The notes: generated by a model not told the origin, from the letters alone. Counted from the stretch's first letter, positions 1-6,288 are shown. The stretch: 20,122 nt of DNA from DATCLS01 sp035296625 (GCA_035296625.1 DATHAO010000044.1:1-20122); one strand, 5' to 3'. Program-made: numbers and translations.

Positions 1-1227
1 GTCGAGCTGGGCGCCACCACGATCTACGTGCTCCAGGTCGGCGGGTTCACCCGGCCCCGGCCCGAGCCGCGGCGCCCGCTCGACGTGGCCGTGCAGGCCT
101 ACTGGATCGCCCGCCACCACCGCTTCAAGCGCGATCTGGCCGCCATGCCCGAGGGCATCGAGGTGCACGTGCTGCCGGCGGGCGAGACGCCGCGCATGCG
201 GTTCAACGACTTCACCCACTCGGGCACGCTGATGACGCTCGCCCACGCCGCCACCGGGGCCTACCTCGACGACCGGGCGGCGGGCCTGCCGGTCCCTTCC
301 CTGTCCGAGGCGTTGGCCGCCCCCGGCGTGGTGGGCGAGCCCGAGCCGGACGGCGACGAGCCGCGGGGCGAGCCGCCGGCCGCGCACGGCTCGCCGGTGC
401 TCATCCCACCCTCCGCCCCCCAGCCCGCTGCGGCCGCGCCGCTGCCCGCCGGGGCGGCCGGGTCGCCGCCCTCTCCGCGGTCGGCGCGGCCCTCCGCCCG
501 ACCGTCCGGTCGGCGACACCGGAACCAGGACGGAGGGCCCCGGCGCCGCCGGCTCGAGCCGACGCCCGCGGCCGGGCCGACGCCCGCGGCCGACCCGGCA
601 CACACGGTCGAGCCCGGCGACGCACCGTCGCAACCCGCGTCGGCGACGTCTCTGCCGGACGCGCCCCGGCGGACCAGTCGCCGCGGCCGCGCCGCCTCCG
701 GCGGCCGCCGGGCATCCGACCCCGCCGGTCGCCCCGGTGACCCGGGAGCTGGTGCCGCGAGCCCCGCCTTGGCGGCCGACTCCGCCGCCGACGTTGCGGG
801 CGCCCGCGACGCCGTGCCGGGCGATGCCGACGGCTCCGGTGATGCCGCCCTGCCGGGCGATCCCGTCGCCTCCCGCGATGGCGCATCCCGCGATGGCGCC
901 GCCCGCGATCGCGCCGCCCGCGATCGCGCCGCCCGCGATGGCCCCGCCTCCCGCGATGCTGGCGCGGCGCCCGCCGTCACCGAAGGGGGTGCTGCCGGCG
1001 GCCGCGGCGCTGCCGACGGCCGCCGTGACGGCGCTGACGCCGGTGACGGCACCGATCACCGTGACACCGGGGGCCCCGATCCTGCCCGCGTCCAGGCTGT
1101 GGCCGGTGCCCGGCTCGGGTCGCTGTCCGCCGTGTCCGGCCTCGGCGCCGCCCACGCCCTCGGCGCTCGGGTGGCCCGTCTGCCCCGCGTCGCCAAGTTG
1201 TTCAGCAGGGGAGACGACGATGACTGA
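1..1227 (+). CDS. Patatin-like phospholipase family protein, 3' part only, with long disordered tail
   Basis: The reading frame is open from the first base of the window, so the gene begins upstream. The first ~90 visible codons look like the C-terminal part of an actinobacterial patatin-like (RssA-type) acylesterase: a strand reading ATTIYVLQVGGFTRP, a helix with AYWIARHHRFKRDL, a strand IEVHVLPAGE, and an FNDFTHSGTLM segment. The catalytic Ser and Asp would lie upstream and cannot be checked. From about codon 100 to the end (~300 residues) the protein is an Ala/Pro/Gly/Arg/Asp-rich low-complexity tail. It includes pentapeptide repeats (bases 871-945) and ends in a basic segment followed by four Asp. 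The tail is much longer than usual for the family and is probably disordered. The stop overlaps the start of the DUF3151 gene, so the two are probably co-transcribed. The family call rests on a short conserved stretch and is moderately sure; membership of the tail in the same protein follows from the open frame. Confidence 0.6.
   Translation, partial: VELGATTIYVLQVGGFTRPRPEPRRPLDVAVQAYWIARHHRFKRDLAAMPEGIEVHVLPAGETPRMRFNDFTHSGTLMTLAHAATGAYLDDRAAGLPVPSLSEALAAPGVVGEPEPDGDEPRGEPPAAHGSPVLIPPSAPQPAAAAPLPAGAAGSPPSPRSARPSARPSGRRHRNQDGGPRRRRLEPTPAAGPTPAADPAHTVEPGDAPSQPASATSLPDAPRRTSRRGRAASGGRRASDPAGRPGDPGAGAASPALAADSAADVAGARDAVPGDADGSGDAALPGDPVASRDGASRDGAARDRAARDRAARDGPASRDAGAAPAVTEGGAAGGRGAADGRRDGADAGDGTDHRDTGGPDPARVQAVAGARLGSLSAVSGLGAAHALGARVARLPRVAKLFSRGDDDD
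871..945 (+). repeat. Five tandem 15-bp units encoding SRDGA/ARDRA pentapeptides
   Basis: Five consecutive 15-bp units (871, 886, 901, 916, 931) follow the pattern (T/G)CCCGCGAT(G/C)GCGC(A/C) with slight variation in the last unit. They are in frame with the patatin-like gene and encode SRDGA, SRDGA, ARDRA, ARDRA and ARDGP. Units three and four are identical and contain the palindrome GCGATCGC. A further degenerate unit follows to about 960. Confidence 0.85.
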
Positions 1228-1669
1228 CCGGCCGGTGAGCCTCACGACCAGCGGTCCGCCCGAGACCGTGCTCGACGACGAGCCGGCCGAGGCCCGGGCC
1301 GCGCTCGACGCCGCGCTCGCCCAGCCAGACCTGGAGCGCCGGGCCGCCGTGGCCAGCGTCGTCGCGGACTGGCCCCGTTTCCTCGAGGGATGGGCGACGC
1401 TCGGCGACCTCGGGCGCGACGACGTCGAGCGCTACGCGTACTACCGCATCGGCTACCACCGGGGCCTCGACCGGCTGCGGGCCAACGGCTGGCGCGGCTC
1501 GGGCTACGTCCGCTGGCGGCGGCCGCCGAATCGGGGCTTCCTGCGGGCGCTCGACGGCCTGAGGGCCATGGCCGAGCGCATCGAGGAGACCGACGAGGCC
1601 GAGCGCTGCGCACTATTCCTGCGGCAGCTCGACCCCGACTGGCCCCCGGCCGAGGGCGAGCAGCCCTAG
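1220..1669 (+). CDS. DUF3151 family protein
   Basis: This 149-residue protein matches the DUF3151 family of Actinobacteria in length and pattern: an N-terminal SGPPETVL segment, an Ala-rich helix with ERRAAVASVVADWPRFLEGW, then DVERYAYYRIGYHRGLDRL and RANGWRGSGYVRW, then PNRGFLRALDGL, ending with ERCALFLRQLDPDWP. The function of the family is unknown; no signal peptide or membrane segment is visible. The start at 1220 is supported by a GGGGAG ribosome-binding site (1208-1213) six bases upstream. The ATG lies inside the last codons of the patatin-like gene (stop 1225-1227), which suggests translational coupling. The last 17 codons are duplicated just downstream (1700-1753), where the stop TAG is replaced by TGG. 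Family assignment is from recall of the conserved segments. Confidence 0.85.
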   Translation: MTDRPVSLTTSGPPETVLDDEPAEARAALDAALAQPDLERRAAVASVVADWPRFLEGWATLGDLGRDDVERYAYYRIGYHRGLDRLRANGWRGSGYVRWRRPPNRGFLRALDGLRAMAERIEETDEAERCALFLRQLDPDWPPAEGEQP

Positions 1670-1753
1670 CCGCCGGACGCGAGCGGCCCTGGCCGGCCGT
1701 TCCTGCACCAGCTCCGCCCCGACTGGCCGCCGGCCGAGGGCGAGCAGCCCTGG
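1616..1753 (+). repeat. Partial duplication of the DUF3151 3' end
   Basis: Bases 1616-1669 (encoding FLRQLDPDWPPAEGEQP and a TAG stop) recur at 1700-1753 as FLHQLRPDWPPAEGEQPW with few base changes. The offset is 84 bp, a multiple of three, so the second copy lies in the same frame behind the stop codon. The second copy has TGG where the first has TAG. It looks like a local tandem duplication of the gene's end, or the relic of a longer C-terminus. Confidence 0.8.
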
Positions 1754-1794
1754 CCGGCCGGGCCGGGCCTGCCGGGGCCCTGGGCCGCCGGTGA

Positions 1795-2029
1795 TCAGAA
1801 ACTGCCGAGCGCCCGGTCGGCGATGCGCCGGACGCGGGCGTCGCCGATCATGTCGCGGTTGCGCTCGAGCGCCCCGCGCATCTCGGCGAACGGCGGGGGC
1901 ACGTGAGGCACACGTCCGGGCGACAGAGCTGCGGTCGGCCGCCTGCACCAGGTGCCCGTGAAGGCACCGGATCTCGGGCCTCGCGTCGTGGCTCGACTCG
2001 TCCCTCGACCGCGGCTCGGTCACGGTCAT
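1795..2029 (-). pseudogene. Small Cys-containing gene broken by frameshift(s)
   Basis: Three neighbouring stretches on the minus strand look coding but lie in different frames. From ATG 2029 (preceded by GGGAG about eight bases upstream) one frame reads MTVTEPRSRDESS, then EIRCLHGHLVQAADR. A second frame gives CRPDVCLTC at 1925-1899. A third gives VPPPFAEMRGALERNRD, then ARVRRIADRALGSF, from about 1902 to the stop at 1797-1795. Third positions in the outer two stretches are almost all G or C, as in real genes here, and the peptides are not low-complexity. I infer a small protein of roughly 75-80 residues with several Cys/His that may bind a metal, disrupted by one or two single-base indels between about 1895 and 1945. 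Sequencing error is possible. I do not recognise the family. Confidence 0.45.
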
Positions 2030-2341
2030 CGCCCCGCTCCCGTCCCCGACCGTCGGGCACCGGCCCCGCCCCTGCCCGACGGGGCGCCGCCCGAGGGCTC
2101 GTGGCGCGATGGCGTGCACGGGTTCGCAGCCTGGACATCCATGATCGGCCCTCCGGCCCGACGGTCCCGCAGGCGTCGCCGCCCGAGATCCTGCCGTGCG
2201 TGGTCTTCCGGAATGGTGAACCCCACGGGACGCGACATGCGGGCTGCGGTCGCGACCCAGGGCGACCGGCCACGGCTGGGCCGGCCCTGTCGGAGTGGAT
2301 CTCCCATCGTAGAGACCGCCCGTGCACCGGGCACGGATGGC
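2030..2341. other. Stretch without a supported gene
   Basis: Open frames exist on both strands, but their translations are Arg/Pro/Ser/Gly-rich and show none of the G/C third-position bias of the neighbouring genes. A perfect 10-bp inverted repeat (2050-2059 with 2073-2082, CCGTCGGGCA) is present, but could arise by chance at this GC content. I see nothing else in the stretch. Confidence 0.5.
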
Positions 2342-2602
2342 TCACGGGCGCCGGACCGCACCCTCGTCCTCCCGCCCGTCCCGGCGCTGCCGGGCGACCC
2401 GCACGCACGTCGAGCACTTGGTCCCCTCGGCACCGCCGAAGTCGACGCCGCCGAACCAGTACAGCCCGTGTGACAGCCCGCAGAACGTGGTGTGCGTCGG
2501 CGGGTGGGTGCTCGGGGCGGCGTGCAAGGTGCCGGCCGGGCGCCGGTCGTGACGGGGCCCCGTCGCCCCGGTGCTCATCACGTAGATCACGGGAGGTGGC
2601 AT
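2342..2602 (-). CDS. Small conserved-looking protein with CG...C-x2-C motif, probably metal-binding
   Basis: This 86-residue ORF begins with a hydrophobic strand (PPPVIYVMSTGATG), continues through a His/Pro-rich linker, and carries HTTFCGLSHG, then a Gly-rich loop, then KCSTCVRVARQR. The spacing CG-x(~20)-C-x2-C resembles small actinobacterial and phage proteins thought to bind zinc; no exact family is recognised. About nine in ten codons end in G or C, which argues for real coding. The start at 2602 is chosen because a TACCGT -10 box (2615-2610) ends seven bases upstream, the same arrangement seen at other genes here, implying a leaderless mRNA. An internal ATG at 2578 is an alternative but lacks a ribosome-binding site. 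The gene is divergent from the DUF1232 gene. Confidence 0.55.
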   Translation of the reverse strand: MPPPVIYVMSTGATGPRHDRRPAGTLHAAPSTHPPTHTTFCGLSHGLYWFGGVDFGGAEGTKCSTCVRVARQRRDGREDEGAVRRP

Positions 2603-2609
2603 GTCGGTG

Positions 2610-2615
2610 ACGGTA
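2610..2615 (-). promoter_or_regulatory. -10 box for the small Cys protein
   Basis: TACCGT on the minus strand, seven bases before ATG 2602. It is identical in sequence and spacing to the -10 box of the divergent DUF1232 gene. No clear -35 is visible. Confidence 0.45.
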
Positions 2616-2712
2616 TCGAACACGCGTTCGTATGCCTAGTGAACTCCCGACAGTCCCGACGTCCGTACGATCGGTTCCGGTCGCGGTCGGTGGCGAACGC
2701 CGCCCCGCGCTC

Positions 2713-2718
2713 TACCGT
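2713..2718 (+). promoter_or_regulatory. -10 box for the YkvA/DUF1232 gene
   Basis: TACCGT ends seven bases before ATG 2726. There is no ribosome-binding site between, which fits a leaderless transcript. No convincing -35 is visible. Confidence 0.45.
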
Positions 2719-2725
2719 CGGGGCC

Positions 2726-3118
2726 ATGACGTGGTGGCAGGCGCTCGGGGTCGGCGTGGCGGCGATCGTCGGGAGCTGGATCGTGCTGCTCGTGCTCGCA
2801 CGCCGGCTGCCGCCAGGTGTCGCCCGGGAGCTCGCCGCCTTCCTGCCACACTGCGTGACCCTGGTCCGCCGCCTGCGGGCCGATCCGGCGGTACCCAGGC
2901 GGGCCAAGGTGGCCGTGGCGTTCGCCGGGCTGTGGGTGCTGTCGCCGATCGATCTGATCCCCGAGTTCCTCCCGGTCATCGGCCCGCTCGACGACGTCGT
3001 GGTCGTGGCGCTGGCCCTGCGCTACGCCGCCCGGCAGGTCCCTCGCGCCACCCTCGTCGCCGCCTGGGACGGCGACCCCCGGGTCCTCGACCGCCTCCTC
3101 GGCCCCGCGCCGGCCTGA
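2726..3118 (+). CDS. YkvA/DUF1232 family membrane protein
   Basis: The 130-residue protein has an N-terminal membrane segment (about residues 6-26, GVGVAAIVGSWIVLLVLA). A linker helix rich in Arg follows, and then the DUF1232 (YkvA) domain. That domain shows the hallmark hydrophobic stretch KVAVAFAGLWVLSPIDLIPE and the following PVIGPLDDVVVVALALRY, with the SPIDLIPEF and GPLDD motifs intact. Members are small, often membrane-bound proteins of unknown role. The ATG is chosen over upstream in-frame starts because the TACCGT box seven bases ahead implies leaderless initiation there. It stands alone, followed by a strong hairpin and then the sigma factor. Confidence 0.85.
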   Translation: MTWWQALGVGVAAIVGSWIVLLVLARRLPPGVARELAAFLPHCVTLVRRLRADPAVPRRAKVAVAFAGLWVLSPIDLIPEFLPVIGPLDDVVVVALALRYAARQVPRATLVAAWDGDPRVLDRLLGPAPA

Positions 3119-3159
3119 CCGCCGGCGCCGGCCCGAAGCCCTGGCCTCGCGGAATTCTT

Positions 3160-3196
3160 GTGACGGAAGTGGTTGGGAAACAACCACATCCGTCAC
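3160..3196. terminator. Strong hairpin, 16-bp stem with one mismatch and 5-nt loop
   Basis: Bases 3160-3175 (GTGACGGAAGTGGTTG) pair with 3181-3196 (CAACCACATCCGTCAC) around a GGAAA loop; only one A-A position is unpaired. It lies 41 bp after the DUF1232 stop and ahead of the sigma-factor gene, so termination is the simplest role. No T-run follows on either strand, so an operator or the end of a small transposable element is also possible. Its sequence is less GC-rich than its surroundings. Confidence 0.55.
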
Positions 3197-3309
3197 CAGA
3201 GCGGCGGCCTTGCGGGCCGCGCACGTCCACGGGGCTGCGGGTGAGGTGCGCACCCGAGCGGCGGCGCCAGCCGGCGGGCGGGCGGGTCGGAGGACCGGTC
3301 GAGGGGGCG

Positions 3310-3315
3310 TACCCT
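3310..3315 (+). promoter_or_regulatory. -10 box for the ECF sigma factor gene
   Basis: TACCCT ends seven bases before an in-frame GTG at 3323. It could drive a leaderless mRNA starting at that GTG, or give a ~45-nt leader to the SD-preceded GTG at 3368. Confidence 0.4.
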
Positions 3316-3367
3316 CGTCACCGTGCCGGTTCGTCATGCTCGTGCTGCGGGCGGGGAAGGAGCATCC

Positions 3368-4378
3368 GTGACCGATCTCGCCACCGACGACGAGGGCGCG
3401 ACGCGCCACGCCGTGCCCCGGGGCACGGATGTCGAGCACCAGCTGGAGCAGCACCGCGTCGAGCTCACCGGCTACTGCTACCGGATGCTGGGCTCGGCGT
3501 TCGAGGCCGAGGACGCCGTGCAGGACACGATGATCCGGGCCTGGCGCAGCATCGACCGCTTCGAGGGCCGGGCCACGCTGCGCACGTGGCTCTACCGCAT
3601 CGCCACGAACGTGTGCCTGGACATGCTGAACGGCCGGCAGCGCCGCGCCCGCCCCATGGACCTCGAGCCTGCCACGACCGGCGAGGCCGTCCTCGGCGCC
3701 GCGCTGCCCGAAAGCGCCTGGGTCCTGCCGATCCCCGACGGCCGCGCCGTCCCCGTCGAGGACGACCCTGCCGAGAGGGCGGTCGCGCGCGAGTCGATCC
3801 GGCTGGCGTTCGTGGCCACGCTGCAGCACCTCCCGCCCCGCCAGCGCGCCGTGCTGATCCTACGCGAGGTGCTGCGCTGGAAGGCCGACGAGGTCGCAGA
3901 CCTGCTCGACACGACGGTCGCGTCGGTGAACAGCGCGCTGCAGCGGGCCCGGTCCACGATCGACACCCACGACCTCACGCCAGTCCCGCTCGACGACGTG
4001 GAGCGCGACCTGCTCGAGCGCTATGCGGACGCGTTCGAGCGCTACGACCTCGACGCGCTCACCGCGCTGCTCCACGAGGACGCGACGCTGTCGATGCCGC
4101 CGTACGCCCTGTGGATGCGAGGCCACGGCGACATCCTCCGGTGGCTCACCGGGCCGGGCGCCGAGTGCCGCGGGTCGCGCCTGATCCCCGTGTCGGCGAA
4201 CGGATCGGCGGCCTTCGGGCAGTACCGGCCGAGCGGCCCGGGCGGTCGCCACGAGCCGTGGTCGCTGCAGATCGTGGAGACCGACGGTGAGCGGATCACG
4301 GGCATCAACGCCTTCCTCGACGTCGCCCACCTGTTCCCGCTGTTCGGCCTGCCCGAGGACCCCACCTCGCAGGTCTGA
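3368..4378 (+). CDS. ECF sigma factor with C-terminal SnoaL-like domain (SigG-like)
   Basis: The 336-residue protein has a sigma-70 region 2 (about residues 27-100, with LTGYCYRMLGSAFEAEDAVQDT and RWLYRIATN-like RTWLYRIATNVCLDML). A region 4 helix-turn-helix follows (about 150-195, LPPRQRAVLILREVL, then DEVADLLDTTVASVNSALQRAR). A C-terminal SnoaL-like domain ends it (about 213-330, ERYADAFERYDLDALTALLHEDA). This architecture is that of SigG-like ECF factors, which carry their regulatory domain in the same chain rather than needing an anti-sigma factor. No anti-sigma gene lies nearby. GTG 3368 is chosen because AAGGAG sits six bases upstream; GTG 3323 (15 residues longer) fits a leaderless start behind TACCCT and cannot be excluded. 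The target promoters are unknown. It is convergent with the MerR-type gene. Confidence 0.9.
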   Translation: MTDLATDDEGATRHAVPRGTDVEHQLEQHRVELTGYCYRMLGSAFEAEDAVQDTMIRAWRSIDRFEGRATLRTWLYRIATNVCLDMLNGRQRRARPMDLEPATTGEAVLGAALPESAWVLPIPDGRAVPVEDDPAERAVARESIRLAFVATLQHLPPRQRAVLILREVLRWKADEVADLLDTTVASVNSALQRARSTIDTHDLTPVPLDDVERDLLERYADAFERYDLDALTALLHEDATLSMPPYALWMRGHGDILRWLTGPGAECRGSRLIPVSANGSAAFGQYRPSGPGGRHEPWSLQIVETDGERITGINAFLDVAHLFPLFGLPEDPTSQV

Positions 4379-4404
4379 CCTGCCCCGGCGTGAGGGGTAC
4401 CCGT

Positions 4405-4433
4405 CCGGCCCGGCGCCCGTCCGGCCGGGCCGG
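4405..4433. terminator. GC-only hairpin between convergent genes
   Basis: CCGGCCCGG (4405-4413) pairs perfectly with CCGGGCCGG (4425-4433) around an 11-nt loop, 27 bp after the sigma-factor stop. No T-run follows. Downstream (4441-4510) the motif GGGCGGT recurs three times with slight drift. Because the bases are only G and C, a chance hairpin is possible. Confidence 0.3.
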
Positions 4434-4522
4434 CGACGCGGCGGGCGGTAAGAGCGGGCAACCGCGCCGGGCGGTAGGGGCCGGTGACGCCGGGGCGGTG
4501 GGGTCCGCCGCAAGGCGGGCGC

Positions 4523-5329
4523 TCAGGCCGGGGCGCCGAAGAGGGAGGCGACCAGCTCGGCGGCGTCCGCGGGGGCACGGACCTCGAGGGCGACGCCGCG
4601 GTCGTCGACCGTCACGGCGAAGCGGAAGAACAGGCAGCAGTCGTGCTCCAACGTGGCCAGGCGCACGATGTCGGCGAGCTCCGTGCCGGCCCGGAACTCG
4701 AGGCGGACACCCCCGTCGATCGGCCGCCGCCGGGCGACGCCCCACTGCGCGCCGTCGCCCGTCAGCAGGGTCTGCCACTCCTCGACCCGCTGTCCCATGG
4801 CCCCGCCGTCGAGCGTGCAGGCGATCGGCGGCTCGGCCGGGGCCCCGGCGACCGCCTCCGCCTTCGTGACCAGCGCCACGCCAGTGCGCACCGACCCCGA
4901 GCCCGACGCCGTCGCCGCGACCTCGCCCGTGCAGCCACAGGTGTCGTCGCACGCCCCCGCCGCCGCCGGACCGGACAGCACGGCGGCCGCCCGCCGCAGG
5001 TCGGCGGTCAGCGCCGTCAGCTCGGCCATGCGGGTCTGCGAGTCGGCGATCTTCCCCTCGACCGCGGCGCGCAGCCGCGCCTGGACGGGGGCGCAGCTGC
5101 CGGCGTCCCACGCCGTGGCGAGTTCCGCGATCTCGTCGAGGGAGCAGCCCAGCTGCTTGGCTCGGGCGATGAACCGAAGCCGGTCGAGGGAGGCGTCGTC
5201 GTAGATCCGGTAGCCGGCTGCCGTGCGCCCTACCGGCGCCATCAGGCCGATGTCCTCGTAGTAGCGCAGCGTCGCCGGCGTGAACCCGCTGCGCTCGGCC
5301 ACGTCCGCGATCCGGTAGGTGGTGCCCAT
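4523..5329 (-). CDS. MerR family metalloregulator with extra C-terminal CC-motif domain
   Basis: The 268-residue protein begins with a MerR winged-helix domain (YRIADVAERSGFTPATLRYYEDIGL, then GYRIYDDASLDRLRFI). A dimerisation helix follows (about residues 80-120). Cys79 sits just before that helix, where MerR has its first metal-binding Cys, and Cys127, Cys131 and Cys133 follow it (CDDTCGC). MerR uses a comparable set, so a thiophilic metal ligand is likely. The protein is about twice the length of plain MerR. Residues ~170-268 form a second domain with Cys171, an EHDCCLFFRF motif, and a C-terminal strand-helix VRAPADAAELVASLFG, a tail seen in other actinobacterial MerR proteins. The start at 5329 lies six bases after a TACCGT -10 box, and no ribosome-binding site is present. 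No mercury or arsenic operon is adjacent; a dioxygenase gene diverges from it. Confidence 0.85.
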   Translation of the reverse strand: MGTTYRIADVAERSGFTPATLRYYEDIGLMAPVGRTAAGYRIYDDASLDRLRFIARAKQLGCSLDEIAELATAWDAGSCAPVQARLRAAVEGKIADSQTRMAELTALTADLRRAAAVLSGPAAAGACDDTCGCTGEVAATASGSGSVRTGVALVTKAEAVAGAPAEPPIACTLDGGAMGQRVEEWQTLLTGDGAQWGVARRRPIDGGVRLEFRAGTELADIVRLATLEHDCCLFFRFAVTVDDRGVALEVRAPADAAELVASLFGAPA

Positions 5330-5335
5330 GAGCCC

Positions 5336-5367
5336 ACGGTAAGCCTTCGAGTCGACTTCAAGGTCAA
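5336..5367 (-). promoter_or_regulatory. MerR-type operator/promoter with overlong spacer
   Basis: On the minus strand a TTGACC -35 box (5367-5362) is separated by 19-20 bp from a TTACCG/TACCGT -10 region (5342-5336). The spacer holds the palindrome CCTT-N2-AGTCGACT-N2-AAGG (5344-5363). MerR-family activators bind exactly such palindromes in promoters with 19-20 bp spacers. The -10 ends six or seven bases before the ATG, so the transcript would be leaderless. Autoregulation is inferred. The same operator could also serve the divergent dioxygenase gene at 5410. Confidence 0.75.
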
Positions 5368-5409
5368 GAGCCCTCGACGAGCAGGACCTCGCAGGGATAG
5401 ACCTGACCG

Positions 5410-6252
5410 GTGCTCGCCGACGTGGACGTCGCCCGGTTCGCCGACGCCGGGTTCGTCGTACTTCGGAACGTGTTCGATCCGGCACCGCTCTCGCACGAGG
5501 TCGACCGGGCCTTGAACGAGGGGCTCACGTCCAGGCCGGGCACCGGCGGTGACGCCTTCCGCTACCTGCCGATGATGTGCGAGCGGACGCCCGAGAGCCT
5601 GGCACTCCTCGACACGCTTGCCCGGCCTGCTGCACAACTGCTCGGCCGCCCGGTCATACCGCTGCGAGGGAAGGGCACCCGCTACTCCGGCGCGACGGCC
5701 TGGCACCGCGACAGCGAGGTCGACGTCGACAGCATCGGCTGCGTCGCCTACCTCGAACCCCTTCGGGCCGGCACCGGTGCCTTGCGGGTGGTGCCGGGAT
5801 CGCACCGCGACCCGTCGTTGGGTGAGTCGTTGGCCGAGGCCATCGAGACCGTGCCGGGAGACGTGATCGCGTTCGACGAGCACCTCCTGCACGCGAGCTT
5901 CGGTGGTGTCGGCCGGCGCCAGTGGCGGGTGGACTTCCTCGCCGACCCCGACGCAGCCGAAGTGGCGCGACTGCGCGGCTATCTCGCCACCATCTTCGAT
6001 CCCGCTTGGGACAGCGGGTACGACGCCGGCCGATACCCGAGCTACGGCGCAGCGTGGCTCAGGTGGCCTCGGCCGTGGGTCGAGCGGCTCCGCGAGCTCG
6101 GCGTCTACACCCTCGCCGCCGCTCAGGAAGCCGCCGCGGCCGTTCGTGCCCACCCGGAACCGCCCCGTCTGGAGAAGGCTGGTCTGGTGGCGTCAGACCC
6201 GGCCGACGCCGCGCTCCTCTGCTCGCGATCACGGCGGCCACAACCACGCTGA
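5410..6252 (+). CDS. Phytanoyl-CoA dioxygenase (PhyH) family protein
   Basis: The 280-residue protein resembles PhyH-type Fe(II)/2-oxoglutarate oxygenases. It has an N-terminal FADAGFVVLRNVF segment, the iron-binding HxD at His99-Asp101 (AWHRDSEVD), the strand GALRVVPGSHRD, the distal His161 (LLHASFGG), and Arg170/Arg173 suited to bind 2-oxoglutarate. All three iron ligands are present. The substrate cannot be predicted, since the family hydroxylates lipids, natural products and amino acids. The start is GTG 5410; a TAGACC box (5398-5403) ends six bases upstream and no ribosome-binding site is seen. It diverges from the MerR-type gene and shares its 80-bp control region. The last ~25 residues are low-complexity. 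Confidence 0.8.
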   Translation: MLADVDVARFADAGFVVLRNVFDPAPLSHEVDRALNEGLTSRPGTGGDAFRYLPMMCERTPESLALLDTLARPAAQLLGRPVIPLRGKGTRYSGATAWHRDSEVDVDSIGCVAYLEPLRAGTGALRVVPGSHRDPSLGESLAEAIETVPGDVIAFDEHLLHASFGGVGRRQWRVDFLADPDAAEVARLRGYLATIFDPAWDSGYDAGRYPSYGAAWLRWPRPWVERLRELGVYTLAAAQEAAAAVRAHPEPPRLEKAGLVASDPADAALLCSRSRRPQPR

Positions 6253-6288
6253 CGCTCGGGCTCGTCCTCCACGACGCGGTCAGCGACC

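Noticed and set aside
261..1052. Long open frames on the minus strand opposite the patatin-like tail
   Set aside because: Translations are Ala/Arg/Pro/Ser repeats with no family pattern; they arise from the GC-rich repeat composition of the plus-strand tail.
2050..2082. Perfect 10-bp inverted repeat with 13-nt spacer
   Set aside because: At this GC content such a repeat is expected about once by chance in a window this size, and no flanking signal supports a role.
1903..2610. Open frames of 135-235 codons on both strands between DUF3151 and DUF1232
   Set aside because: Composition is Arg/Pro/Ser/Gly-rich, G/C third-position bias is absent, and they conflict with the better supported small minus-strand gene at 2342-2602.
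2632..4290. 552-codon plus-strand frame over the DUF1232 and sigma factor genes
   Set aside because: It is a shadow: two recognisable genes occupy other frames, and its product is Arg-rich low complexity.
4441..4510. GGGCGGT motif recurring about every 25 bp
   Set aside because: Too short and degenerate to call a repeat array; GC-rich sequence makes such matches common. CRISPR is excluded by the absence of conserved repeats and unique spacers.
4405..5409. MerR gene as part of a mercury or arsenic resistance operon
   Set aside because: No reductase, transporter, lyase or arsenic gene is adjacent; only a PhyH-like oxygenase diverges from it.
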